Assembly: GCA_900541665.1 (NCBI GenBank)
Contig: UQKV01000010.1
Location: forward strand, 1 to 57,954
DNA: 57,954 nucleotides
Direction of reading: 5' to 3'
From: an uncultured Collinsella sp.
GTDB lineage: Bacteria > Actinomycetota > Coriobacteriia > Coriobacteriales > Coriobacteriaceae
In this document: positions 18,147-25,882 of the stretch, piece by piece
Layout of the letters: every line of letters begins with the position of its first letter
How positions within the stretch are numbered: the first letter of the stretch is position 1
Notes under the pieces: model-generated
The model's input: only the letters and a program-made list of their open reading frames with translations
Database searches by the model: none
Told to the model about the DNA's origin: nothing
Position numbers and translations under genes: made by a program

Positions 18147-18176
18147 GGCCGAACAACTCGAAAAATGTAGGTGGGC
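18147..18176 (-). repeat. CCWACAT-TTCGAG-TGTTCGGC repeat, copy D (inverted)
   Basis: GGCCGAACAACTCGAAAAAT, then GTAGGTGGGC. Same orientation as copy B. Copies C and D form an inverted pair of 197 bp, A and B one of 222 bp, on either side of the nuclease-like gene. The remainder of 17996-18223 has no gene. Confidence 0.6.
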
Positions 18177-18223
18177 CAACCTGCCGACTATGTGAAGCAC
18201 GCGTATTTGCTCGTTTTGATGAA

Positions 18224-18258
18224 AACTAGGGTGCAGCCATAAGGCTGCGCCCTAGTTT
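18224..18258. terminator. Bidirectional terminator
   Basis: AACTAGGGtGCAGCC and GGCTGCgCCCTAGTT pair around ATAA, with A-rich and T-rich flanks. It closes the exonuclease gene on the minus strand. Confidence 0.7.
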
Positions 18259-18323
18259 ACTGCGTGTCGGTGTGCCCAGACGGATTGCGCTGTGCCTGGC
18301 AGGCGCTCCCGCAGATGGATCGG

Positions 18324-19292
18324 TTATTTCGCGAATAGGTTCTTGAGGTTGAACTCGGCCTGCACCGTGCGGAGCATGAGGTCGGTGTCGTCGAGGCCCA
18401 GGTGCTGCTCGTTGGCGTCGGCGGCGAGGGTGCCACGGCGGCGGGCCCAGTTCTCGAGCGCGGCGGGTGCGGACTCGCGGGGGAGCGAGCGCACATCGGC
18501 ATCCAGGCTGCGGCAGATCTGGCGCGAGTCGATGACGATAATCTTACCCGCGCGGCGCGCCTCGGCGTAACCGTCCAGGTGGATCTTGAACCAGCTGTCC
18601 TCAAAGGCGGCGTTGTGCGCCATGTACGGGTACTTCTTCATGAGCTTGAGCAGCTGCTTTTGCAGCTCTTTGTTCTCGCGGAACGGCGTTTTGCCGTCGA
18701 TGTCGGCCCAAGTAATGTGGTGGATATTCGACAACGGCACATCCTCGCCGCGGTAGATATCGGGCAGACCGCAGTAGTGTGCCTCGGCGTCGTGCGGGAC
18801 GGCGTCGCTGGTGAGCTCCATGATCTCCCAGCCCACGTTGATGATGTAACCGCGCTCGGGTGCGCGGCCGGTGGTCTCGATGTCGATGCCGAGCACCGTG
18901 CCCTGAATGGGCTTGCGAGCGTAGGCCACGCCGAGTGCGTCGCGGTCGCCGCGGATCTCGCGCATGACGGACGCGGCAGTGCGCTTTTGCATCTTGCCGA
19001 TGGCGGCACAGGTGTCGGCGTCGGACAGGCCGCGCGAGAGCGTCGCGGGTGTCACGTTGCGCAGGCGCGCCTCGCCAATCTGGTCGCACAGGTCGCGGTT
19101 GCGGTCGGCCAGGTCGCGCACGGTGGCAAAGTCGAAGCCAGGGTCGCCCTCGGCGGTAAAGTACTCGGTCTCGAGCACCTTGAGGGCCTCCTCGCCCTTC
19201 TGGCGCTCGGACTCCATGGCGCCGTGGTCGCCGTAGATAAACATGGGGATAAACGGCTGGCGCTCGTATTCGAGTGCTTGCGAAACGTTCAT
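18324..19292 (-). CDS. DnaQ-fold (DEDD) 3'-5' exonuclease
   Basis: A 322-aa protein. Its second half is an RNase T/DnaQ-type exonuclease: ExoI GIDIETTG (residues ~140-146), ExoII HNAAFEDSW, and ExoIII-like LGLDDTDLML near the C terminus, although the final catalytic His/Asp spacing is not fully clear. The first ~130 residues are a charged region without a recognised domain, containing MFIYGDHGAMESERQK. It may be a stand-alone proofreading or RNA-trimming nuclease. The start at 19292 follows AAGGAG at the right distance. Transcribed away from the permease gene at 19464. Confidence 0.82.
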   Translation of the reverse strand: MNVSQALEYERQPFIPMFIYGDHGAMESERQKGEEALKVLETEYFTAEGDPGFDFATVRDLADRNRDLCDQIGEARLRNVTPATLSRGLSDADTCAAIGKMQKRTAASVMREIRGDRDALGVAYARKPIQGTVLGIDIETTGRAPERGYIINVGWEIMELTSDAVPHDAEAHYCGLPDIYRGEDVPLSNIHHITWADIDGKTPFRENKELQKQLLKLMKKYPYMAHNAAFEDSWFKIHLDGYAEARRAGKIIVIDSRQICRSLDADVRSLPRESAPAALENWARRRGTLAADANEQHLGLDDTDLMLRTVQAEFNLKNLFAK

Positions 19293-19388
19293 AGACTGCT
19301 CCTTGGACGGGCCGCGTCGCGCGGCTCGGTGGCATTGAGTTATGGCGAGATGATAGTTTACCATGGGCAACTATTGGCACCACGCCTA

Positions 19389-19414
19389 GGTCAACTACAA
19401 TACCCTAGTTGACC
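19389..19414. promoter_or_regulatory. Palindrome in the divergent promoter region
   Basis: GGTCAACTA and TAGTTGACC form a perfect inverted repeat with an 8-base spacer, extended by CTA/TAG flanks. Each arm contains a TTGACC that could be a -35 element, one per direction. It lies between the divergently transcribed exonuclease and metal permease and may bind a regulator of either. Confidence 0.45.
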
Positions 19415-19463
19415 GCTAGGACTTTTACAATGCTGCCGAAAGACACGAAAGGTTCCATCCGTC

Positions 19464-20552
19464 ATGGATTTGCTGATTGATATTCTGCTCGACGCCGGCA
19501 AGGACACGCTCTCGCTGGTGCCGTTCTTGTTGGTGACATATCTGGTCCTCGAGACGCTTGAGCATGTTGCGGGCGACCGCGTTAACGGCGCCATTAAGCG
19601 TGCCGGCGCCGCTGGCCCCGTGGTTGGCTCGCTGCTGGGCATGGTGCCGCAGTGCGGCTTTTCGGCAATGGCGGCAACGCTGTACGCCGGTCGTGTCGTG
19701 ACCTTGGGCACGTTGGTGGCGGTGTTCCTTTCGACCTCCGATGAAATGCTGCCGCTGTTGCTCGCCGAGCAGGTGCCCGTGCAGACCATGGCGATGCTTC
19801 TGGCTTCGAAAGCGCTGATCGCGCTGGTCACGGGCTTTATCGTGGATGCCGCCATTCGCGGCCTGCGTCGCAACGCCCGTGCGCATGCGGCGATTCGCCG
19901 TACCGTGTTGGGAGCCGCTGCCAATCCGGCGCACGTTAACTGCGCGCATGACGACCACAGCGGCGGTGACATCATCGACGAGGTGGCCGAGGCGGGTGTG
20001 AGCGCCGATCACATCCATGAGCTATGCGAGCGCGACCATTGCGGTTGTGATGAAGACGAGGACGAGCACGAACATGGACATGGCCACGATCACGGTCATG
20101 AGGGCGAGCATGAACACCATCATGACCACGGTCACTCCCACTCACACGAAGGTACGCCCGTCCTGTCGATTATCCGCAGCGCCATCTCGCATACCGTGCA
20201 GGTATCGGTATTCATTTTCCTGGTAACGCTGATTCTGGTCGCCGTGCTCGAGACCTTTGGCGAATCTGCAATCGAGCAGTTCCTGCGTGGCAACGAGGCG
20301 CTCGCCGTCCTGGGTTCGGCGCTTGTCGGCCTGATCCCCAACTGCTCGGCGAGCGTGGTCATTACGCAGCTGTATCTGGAAGGCGCGCTGCAACTGGCAC
20401 CGATGCTCGCCGGCACGCTCATTTCCGCTGGCGTGGGCTACCTGGTCCTGTTCCGCACCAACCGCAGCGCTCGCGAAAACGCCGTGTTCCTGATCATGAT
20501 GTACGTCATCGGCGCTGGCTGGGGCCTTATCCTTTCCGCCTTTGGTCTCTAA
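19464..20552 (+). CDS. Putative metal exporter of the ArsP_2/10-TM family
   Basis: A 362-aa inner-membrane protein with two similar halves of about four to five helices. The halves carry the matching motifs MVPQCGFSA and LIPNCSASV, an internal duplication that points to a pseudosymmetric channel. The cytoplasmic loop between them (about 185-235) is very rich in His, Asp and Glu and begins with Cys residues, well suited to bind divalent metal. The family (PF11449) has been proposed to export manganese or other heavy metals, but transport data are sparse. The start follows GAAAGG. A palindrome upstream may bind a metal-responsive regulator. Confidence 0.78.
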   Translation: MDLLIDILLDAGKDTLSLVPFLLVTYLVLETLEHVAGDRVNGAIKRAGAAGPVVGSLLGMVPQCGFSAMAATLYAGRVVTLGTLVAVFLSTSDEMLPLLLAEQVPVQTMAMLLASKALIALVTGFIVDAAIRGLRRNARAHAAIRRTVLGAAANPAHVNCAHDDHSGGDIIDEVAEAGVSADHIHELCERDHCGCDEDEDEHEHGHGHDHGHEGEHEHHHDHGHSHSHEGTPVLSIIRSAISHTVQVSVFIFLVTLILVAVLETFGESAIEQFLRGNEALAVLGSALVGLIPNCSASVVITQLYLEGALQLAPMLAGTLISAGVGYLVLFRTNRSARENAVFLIMMYVIGAGWGLILSAFGL

Positions 20553-20563
20553 GTAGGCCTAAC

Positions 20564-20639
20564 AAAACGGGCTTCAAAATAGTCATGTCCGGCGACTGCA
20601 CAATGCGGCGACGCATGGCATTTTGAAGTCCGTTTTTTT
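20564..20639 (+). terminator. Terminator of the metal exporter gene
   Basis: AAAACGGGCTTCAAAAT and ATTTTGAAGTCCGTTTT form a 17-bp stem with one G-U pair. A GCATG-type branch lies inside and TTTTTTT follows. Confidence 0.8.
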
Positions 20640-20678
20640 GAGCCACGGATCGTGAGCGCTCACACCGCCCAAAACAAA

Positions 20679-20715
20679 AAGGCAGTTTTTTAGGCATGTC
20701 CCAAAAATCTGCCTT
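20679..20715 (-). terminator. Terminator of the YaiI/DUF308 pair
   Basis: On the minus strand AAGGCAG and CTGCCTT pair, with TTTTT/AAAAA inside, and TTTGTTTT follows. It lies directly after the YaiI stop codon. Confidence 0.75.
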
Positions 20716-20717
20716 GG

Positions 20718-21200
20718 TTAGCGGAGCAGCTCGGTGAGGTTGCGCTTAAAGCGGGCGCGGTCTTCGCTGGTGAAGGCTGCCGGTCCGCGCGTGCGACCGC
20801 CGGCGCGACGCACCTTCTTTTCCTCGTGACGAATAAACAGCTGCATGTCGATGGTCGCCTTGTCGTACACGCGCCCGCGTACGCCGATGGCGGCGGCATC
20901 GCGGCCGAGCACCATACTCGCCAGGCCAATGTCCTGCGTCACGACCACGTCGCCCGCCTGCAGACGTTCGACAATGGCAAAGTCGGCGCTATCGGCGCCT
21001 ACGCTCACGTCGAGCGTCGTGACCCAAAAGCCGCGTCGCGCGTGCTCGGCATCGCGCGGATCGTCGCGGCGAATGTGCCGCTCCAGGTTTTGCGTGCTGT
21101 TGCCGGCGATAACAACGGCGACGCCCGCCCGCCGCGCGCAGTCAATCGACTCGCGCGTGACCGGGCAGGCGTCGGCATAAATAAAGAGCGTTCGCGGCAT
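20718..21200 (-). CDS. YaiI/YqxD (DUF188) family protein
   Basis: A 160-aa protein with a PIN-like fold signature: IYADACPVTRES at the start, AGVAVVIAGN, VSVGADSADFAIVERLQAGDVVVTQDIGLA and RGRVYDKATI. The family has conserved acidic residues like those of RNA nucleases, but no activity is firmly established. It begins immediately after the stop codon of the DUF308 gene, so the two are co-transcribed. Confidence 0.9.
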   Translation of the reverse strand: MPRTLFIYADACPVTRESIDCARRAGVAVVIAGNSTQNLERHIRRDDPRDAEHARRGFWVTTLDVSVGADSADFAIVERLQAGDVVVTQDIGLASMVLGRDAAAIGVRGRVYDKATIDMQLFIRHEEKKVRRAGGRTRGPAAFTSEDRARFKRNLTELLR

Positions 21201-21803
21201 CTAGTGCACCAGTTTGCCAAATTGAATAGCGCGAACAATCAGCGTAACGCCAAACACCAGCAGCGCGGCGCCGCTAAAGATAACGAGCATCTTGGCCGAC
21301 CACAGCGGATAGATAAACACGAACATGCCGGCGATGATGGAGAGTGCGCCGCTCAGGATAGCGAGGGCGCGGTTGGACGAAAGCTCGGACTCCAGAATGG
21401 ACATGACACCTTCGACAATCCAGCCAAAGCCGGCCACGATAACCACCATCGTGGTGAGCGTCGCGGTCGAGAAGGCCTGATTGCGCAGAATTATGACGCC
21501 GCCCAGAATGATGAGCAGGTTGGAGATGATGCTCGTCACACGCCAGCCGGCGGGTAGTAGCGGCTCAAAAATGGCGGTGAACAGCCTAATGGCTGCCGTG
21601 ATTATAAAGTAGAAGCCCAGGACGGTCGTCAGGAAGACGAGGGACTTGGCGGGTGCAAACAGCAGCGCGATGCCAGCAAGCAGTGCGATGACACCCGTGA
21701 TGGCGTAGATCCAGCGCACGGCCTTGATTGCCTTGCCTGCCATGCTTTTCTCGTCAAATCCAAACAGGTTCGACTGCTGGTCATCGTTCTTAAAGATGCC
21801 CAT
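21201..21803 (-). CDS. HdeD/DUF308-family membrane protein
   Basis: A 200-aa protein with about six short transmembrane helices arranged as three repeated hairpins, typical of HdeD. In enterobacteria HdeD is linked to acid resistance at high cell density; its role here is unknown. A soluble N terminus of ~25 residues precedes the first helix. The start has AAAGGAGAC in front. Confidence 0.82.
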   Translation of the reverse strand: MGIFKNDDQQSNLFGFDEKSMAGKAIKAVRWIYAITGVIALLAGIALLFAPAKSLVFLTTVLGFYFIITAAIRLFTAIFEPLLPAGWRVTSIISNLLIILGGVIILRNQAFSTATLTTMVVIVAGFGWIVEGVMSILESELSSNRALAILSGALSIIAGMFVFIYPLWSAKMLVIFSGAALLVFGVTLIVRAIQFGKLVH

Positions 21804-21991
21804 AATGTCTCCTTTCCGTGCGGCGTAAGCCTTAATCGTTACAACCAGTATCGCCTAAAGGCGCCGGCGTATGGGTCGGGGAGGACGAAGTGTAACCCAA
21901 AGGTCCCGATTTGTTTTCGTTGTTCCCCACGTCGCGATTTTCTATTCAACAGGTGTAGAACATTGCAGCTCTGTTCGTTATTGCCTACGTT

Positions 21992-22010
21992 TTAGGTTAG
22001 ATTTTCCTAA
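21992..22010 (+). promoter_or_regulatory. DtxR/IdeR-type iron box
   Basis: TTAGGTTAGATTTTCCTAA agrees with the actinobacterial iron-box consensus TTAGGTTAGSCTAACCTAA at about 16 of 19 positions, with both outer half-sites intact. It lies 28 bases upstream of the nitroreductase start. Repression by a DtxR-family protein with iron is the obvious prediction. The rest of 21804-22038 shows no gene. Confidence 0.6.
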
Positions 22011-22038
22011 GGACAATTGGCTTGTATTGGGGGTCCCT

Positions 22039-22710
22039 ATGAACGAAGCAGTTCCCGAGGCACCGTCGAGTGTCGAATCGATGGCAAAGCAAGGTTGCGA
22101 AAAGCTTGGCTTGGATTCGTTTGACGCGCTGGTCCGTCGCGCCCGCACGTGCCGCCGATTTGACGAGTCCATGCGCGTGCCGCGCGAGTTTTTGCTCGAG
22201 CTGGTAGAGCTGGCGCACCTGGCTCCCTGCGGCGCCAATGCTCAGCGCCTGCGTTTTCATGTGGTGAGCGGTGCCGAGGACTGTGCTCGCGTGTTTGACG
22301 AGCTTGCATGGGCCGGCGCGCTCAAGGACTGGGCAGGCCCTGCCGAGGGCGAGCGCCCGACCGGCTACATCGCAGTTCTTGCTGAGCGCACCGTTCCCGG
22401 CAAGCCCGCCGCGCCTATCACCGAAGTCGACACGGGTATCGCGGCTCAGACGATGATGCTCGCCGCGCGCAGCGCCACGCCCGAGGTGGCGGCCTGCATG
22501 TTCAAGGCCTTTACGCCCCGCGCGATCGACGCCATGGGGCTCGATAACGACAAATACGAGCTCAAGCTGATCATGGCCTTTGGCGTGCCGGCCGAGACCC
22601 AGGTTATCGACGCGATTGATTCCAACCCCGACGGCTCAATTAATTACTGGCGCGACGAGGAGCAGGTGCATCACGTGCCCAAGCGCCCGCTCGCCGACGT
22701 ACTGGTGTAG
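22039..22710 (+). CDS. Nitroreductase-family flavoprotein
   Basis: A 223-aa FMN-dependent nitroreductase-like protein. Residues ~30-70 carry VRRARTCRRFDESMRVPREF and LVELAHLAPCGANAQRLRFHVV, the FMN-phosphate and flavin-ring region. GIAAQTMMLAA follows in the middle. The C-terminal part is short, with a KRPLADVL end. The substrate is unknown. The iron box upstream suggests iron-dependent expression, as seen for reductases that free iron from chelates, which is only an inference. GGGGG serves as ribosome-binding site. An in-frame upstream extension is unlikely because it crosses the iron box. Confidence 0.85.
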   Translation: MNEAVPEAPSSVESMAKQGCEKLGLDSFDALVRRARTCRRFDESMRVPREFLLELVELAHLAPCGANAQRLRFHVVSGAEDCARVFDELAWAGALKDWAGPAEGERPTGYIAVLAERTVPGKPAAPITEVDTGIAAQTMMLAARSATPEVAACMFKAFTPRAIDAMGLDNDKYELKLIMAFGVPAETQVIDAIDSNPDGSINYWRDEEQVHHVPKRPLADVLV

Positions 22711-22748
22711 TTGCGCGCCATTTCGGCGTGATCCGGCAGCAAAATCTA

Positions 22749-23002
22749 TGCCGCCGCAGCCTTGGGGCGATTATCCGGTGGCCTTTGGCGGCGAGTCAAA
22801 AGGCGAGCTACGGGCGCGTATGGTCGCGGCGCTGTCCCGCATTATGGCCCGGCCGCAGCACGATCGTGTGCTTGCGGTCTCTCACGGCTCTGCCTGCCAG
22901 GAGCTCCTTGAGTATGTGACCGGCGGGGGAGAGCAGCCCGACAACGGTGCCGTGCTTCATTTTGGCTATTGCGATGGGGCGTTTTCGCTCCTTGATTGGT
23001 AA
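22749..23002 (+). pseudogene. Decayed histidine-phosphatase fragment
   Basis: Encodes only the C-terminal ~84 residues of a phosphoglycerate-mutase-like phosphatase: PWGDYPVAFGGESKGELRAR, then RVLAVSHGSACQELLEY, which holds the second catalytic His. The catalytic N-terminal LVRHGQT part is missing. It closely parallels residues ~100 onward of the intact gene 18 bases downstream (RPWRDFYRQFGGEGQMQVRE, VLAVSHGSAIKEFMD). A tandem duplication followed by deletion of the first half is the simplest account. Confidence 0.75.
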
Positions 23003-23020
23003 CGAACGAAAGGACCCCCT

Positions 23021-23656
23021 ATGAATAAAGACCTGTATCTGGTCCGTCATGGACAGACGATATTCAACCTTAAGCGCATTATTCAGGGTTGGAGCGATTC
23101 GCCGCTCACGCAGCTTGGTTGCGACCAGGCGGCGCGCGCCGGTATGTTTTTGCGTGCGCGCGGCATTGAGCCCGATCATGCCTACACCTCGACGCTGCAT
23201 CGCACCGAGCAGACCATCGCCAACCTGTGGCCGGGCCTTGCCTACGAGCGCCTTGATGGCCTGCGCGAGTGGTTCTTTGGCGACTTTGAGGCCGAGCGCG
23301 TGATGCTTATGCCCGAGCGCCCGTGGCGCGACTTCTATCGCCAGTTTGGCGGCGAGGGCCAGATGCAGGTGCGCGAGCGCATGGTGGCGACGCTGACCGA
23401 GCTTATGCGTCGCCCGGACCACGAGTGCGTGCTCGCGGTGAGCCACGGCTCGGCCATCAAGGAGTTCATGGACCATACCAAGGGCGCGGCGGCCGATGAA
23501 CGCGATCGCGTTCCGGGCAACTGCTCGGTGCTACACTTTGCGTTTGACGACGAATCCGACACGTTTGAGCTGGTCGAAGTCTTTACGCAGGAAGACTACG
23601 CGCGCGAGCTGGGGCTTGAACCGCTCGTGGCTACTGCGGGTCCGCAGCGCGGATAA
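23021..23656 (+). CDS. Histidine phosphatase (phosphoglycerate-mutase-like)
   Basis: A 211-aa protein. LVRHGQTIFN holds the phosphorylated His, the second Arg/Glu appear in TSTLHRTEQT and LREWFFGDFE, and the second His in AVSHGSA. The length and the acidic middle fit broad-specificity phosphatases of the branch also containing GpmB and CobC. The start follows GAAAGGACCCCC. It sits downstream of a truncated relative. Confidence 0.88.
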   Translation: MNKDLYLVRHGQTIFNLKRIIQGWSDSPLTQLGCDQAARAGMFLRARGIEPDHAYTSTLHRTEQTIANLWPGLAYERLDGLREWFFGDFEAERVMLMPERPWRDFYRQFGGEGQMQVRERMVATLTELMRRPDHECVLAVSHGSAIKEFMDHTKGAAADERDRVPGNCSVLHFAFDDESDTFELVEVFTQEDYARELGLEPLVATAGPQRG

Positions 23657-23702
23657 CGTGAGCGCGGCGGCACGGGTCGCCGGCTAACTTCTCGACGCAA
23701 AA

Positions 23703-23739
23703 GGGGCGGAGATGCATGTACCTGCTGCATCTCCGCCCC
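23703..23739. terminator. Terminator between convergent genes
   Basis: GGGGCGGAGATGCA and TGCATCTCCGCCCC form a perfect 14-bp stem, with AAAA before and a T-rich stretch after. It probably serves both strands. Confidence 0.8.
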
Positions 23740-23784
23740 CTGTTTGTTGAGCTGCCGATTTTTGTGCTGGGCGGTCTGGTCTTG

Positions 23785-24468
23785 CTAGAATCGCGCGACC
23801 TGGTGCGTGAGCAGGCCTGTCGGAACCTGCGGCGCGGCGCCGCTGACCTGCGCAGCGGGGAAGAGCACGGCAACGGTAAAGTTGAACGGCTCCTTGCCGG
23901 TGTACGTTCCGGCGGCACGGGTCTCATCGGCCAGCAGCTGCGACGCCCCGGTCAGAGCGGCGGCGTAGGCGGGGTCGTCGGCCAGTGCCGGCTCCGGTGC
24001 TTGGTCGAGCATAGCGCGGATGGCCCCGACGGCGTCCTCGCGCTTGACCTCCCACGCGCGGTGCGTAATGCCCGCGGGGTCGGTGACGGCGTAGAGCGAC
24101 GCGCCCTCTTTGGCGGCGCCCAGGATGATATCCATGACGGGCGAGGCCTCGTAGGCGAGCGACACGGGGCGCGGCTGCACCTTGAGCTCGGCGATCGCGC
24201 GCGCAGCGGCGGCCACGTCAGCGCTGGCATCGCCCTTGTCGCCCGCAAGTACACTCGTCGGGCAGATCGCCACGACACCCGTCACGCGTCCCGGCTCGCC
24301 CGAGCATTCGTACACGTAATACGCCGCACCCGGGTCCTTGAGCATCAGACCATCGGCAATGGCTCCGCGCAGAGCATCGTTGCCGCTCAGGATGCTGCCC
24401 ATTGCAGGCAGCGCCTCGAGCACGCGGTCCTGAGCCGGGCGGATGCAGGGAAACGGAAGTGCTTTCAT
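23785..24468 (-). CDS. Compact DUF1015-like protein
   Basis: A 227-aa protein. Its start (ALPFPCIRPAQDRV) and its end (EPFNFTVAVLFPAAQ) resemble the two ends of DUF1015 proteins, which are usually above 400 aa. The middle is much shorter than normal. DUF1015 genes commonly sit beside serA and serC. Here that pair lies 3 kb away on the same strand, which supports the assignment. Function is unknown. The start codon is preceded by AGGA. I cannot exclude that it is an unrelated small protein with chance similarity. Confidence 0.5.
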   Translation of the reverse strand: MKALPFPCIRPAQDRVLEALPAMGSILSGNDALRGAIADGLMLKDPGAAYYVYECSGEPGRVTGVVAICPTSVLAGDKGDASADVAAAARAIAELKVQPRPVSLAYEASPVMDIILGAAKEGASLYAVTDPAGITHRAWEVKREDAVGAIRAMLDQAPEPALADDPAYAAALTGASQLLADETRAAGTYTGKEPFNFTVAVLFPAAQVSGAAPQVPTGLLTHQVARF

Positions 24469-24507
24469 GGGCGGTCCTAACGCACGAGTCGGTTTGTTCG
24501 CGGCTTA

Positions 24508-25728
24508 TTATGCCCCAACTTGGCCGCTCGCGTCCCAGAGCACGTTATCGACGAGCGCGATTAGCACCTGCTGACAACGAACGATATCGGCGTGGGGCAC
24601 ATATTCGTTGGGCTTGTGCGCGAGCGCGAGCGACCCGGGACCGTAGCTCATGCAATTGCGGTTACCTGTCTTGCCGGCAATGACGGCGGTGTCGGTGTAG
24701 CCGGTAAAGAAGCCGACGGTCGTGTCCGCGTCCGTCACGTCATCGGCGGCACGCTTGAGCACTGCTAGAAGGGGAGAGTTCGGGTCGCGCTCGATGGCGG
24801 GGCGGTCGCCCGTCACGGTGTAGCTGCCATGGCAACCGGGAACGGCGGCTTCGGCGACGGCGATGGCCTGCTCTACCATGCGCGTCGCGGCGGCCGTATC
24901 GGTCGGCGGGGTCAGACGCATGTCGACCCAGACTTTGGCGCGGTCGGGCACGACATAGGGGCGATATCCGCCCTCGATTTGGCCAAACGTGATGGTCGAA
25001 GGCCCCAGCTCATCGTGCGCGGGCAGCGCCACAAACGCGCGACGGAGCGAACACACGACCTCGGCCATGGCGGCGACGGCATCCGCGCCCTTCCACGGCT
25101 GGCTCGCATGCGCCGTTACGCCAGCCATTTCAATCTCGAACCACGTGCGCCCCTTGTGCGCCACCTGGATCTGTCCGTCGGTGGGTTCGGTGTCCAGCAC
25201 CCAATCACGCGAGCCGACCCAGCCGGCATCGATCGCGGCCTCTGAGCCGCGCATAAAGTCCTCCTCGTCGACCGAGCAAATGAGTGAGAATCCACGGCGG
25301 GGCAGCTCGCCTTCTGCCGCCACGCGCTTGAGCGTATGGACCAGTGCGGCAATGGCGCAGGCCAGGCCACCCTTCATATCGCAGGCACCGCGGCCATAGA
25401 GTTTATCGTTGCGCACGATCGCTCCGAGCGGCGGAATGTCCGCGTCCCAGCCATCGCCCAGCGTAACGGTATCCATATGGCAGATATAGACGAGCCGTGG
25501 CTCGTCGCTCAGTCCCGGCACGGTGACCATAAGGTTGCGGCGCCCTGGCAGCACCTCGAGTTCCTCAACCTGCACGGCATGGAGCACCGGATGGCTCAGC
25601 TGCGCCAACTGTTCCTCAACCAACGCTTTGATATGCCGCTCAATTTCATCCTCATACGCGCCCGGGTCTGAGCTGTCGATTCGCACAAGCTCCTGCGCAA
25701 GCCGCCAGGCAAAGTCCTTGTCAACCAT
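24508..25728 (-). CDS. M20-family peptidase/deacylase (ArgE/DapE type)
   Basis: 406 aa. Zinc-site motifs are ICHMDTV, GRGACDMKGGLA (bridging Asp) and SVDEEDFMRG (general base), with a dimerisation domain in the middle starting near AHKGRTWFEIEMAGVTAHAS. This plan fits ArgE/DapE deacylases and related YgeY hydrolases. The exact acyl-amino acid cannot be given. The start at 25728 has GAGG upstream. An alternative start 30 bases earlier is less well placed. Not closely similar to the larger M20 enzyme at 4315. Confidence 0.85.
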   Translation of the reverse strand: MVDKDFAWRLAQELVRIDSSDPGAYEDEIERHIKALVEEQLAQLSHPVLHAVQVEELEVLPGRRNLMVTVPGLSDEPRLVYICHMDTVTLGDGWDADIPPLGAIVRNDKLYGRGACDMKGGLACAIAALVHTLKRVAAEGELPRRGFSLICSVDEEDFMRGSEAAIDAGWVGSRDWVLDTEPTDGQIQVAHKGRTWFEIEMAGVTAHASQPWKGADAVAAMAEVVCSLRRAFVALPAHDELGPSTITFGQIEGGYRPYVVPDRAKVWVDMRLTPPTDTAAATRMVEQAIAVAEAAVPGCHGSYTVTGDRPAIERDPNSPLLAVLKRAADDVTDADTTVGFFTGYTDTAVIAGKTGNRNCMSYGPGSLALAHKPNEYVPHADIVRCQQVLIALVDNVLWDASGQVGA

Positions 25729-25882
25729 ATGCAACCTCACAATCAGTCTGCTTTCCAAACCGATTGTAAGCCTCCTAAGAGATCCGCGACGTGCACGCAG
25801 CAGTATTTACCGTTCGCAGCCCGAGCCATCGCGTTTGCCGTCCGGGCGGGCTCGCAAACGACATAGTGGGTACGTACCTTTC

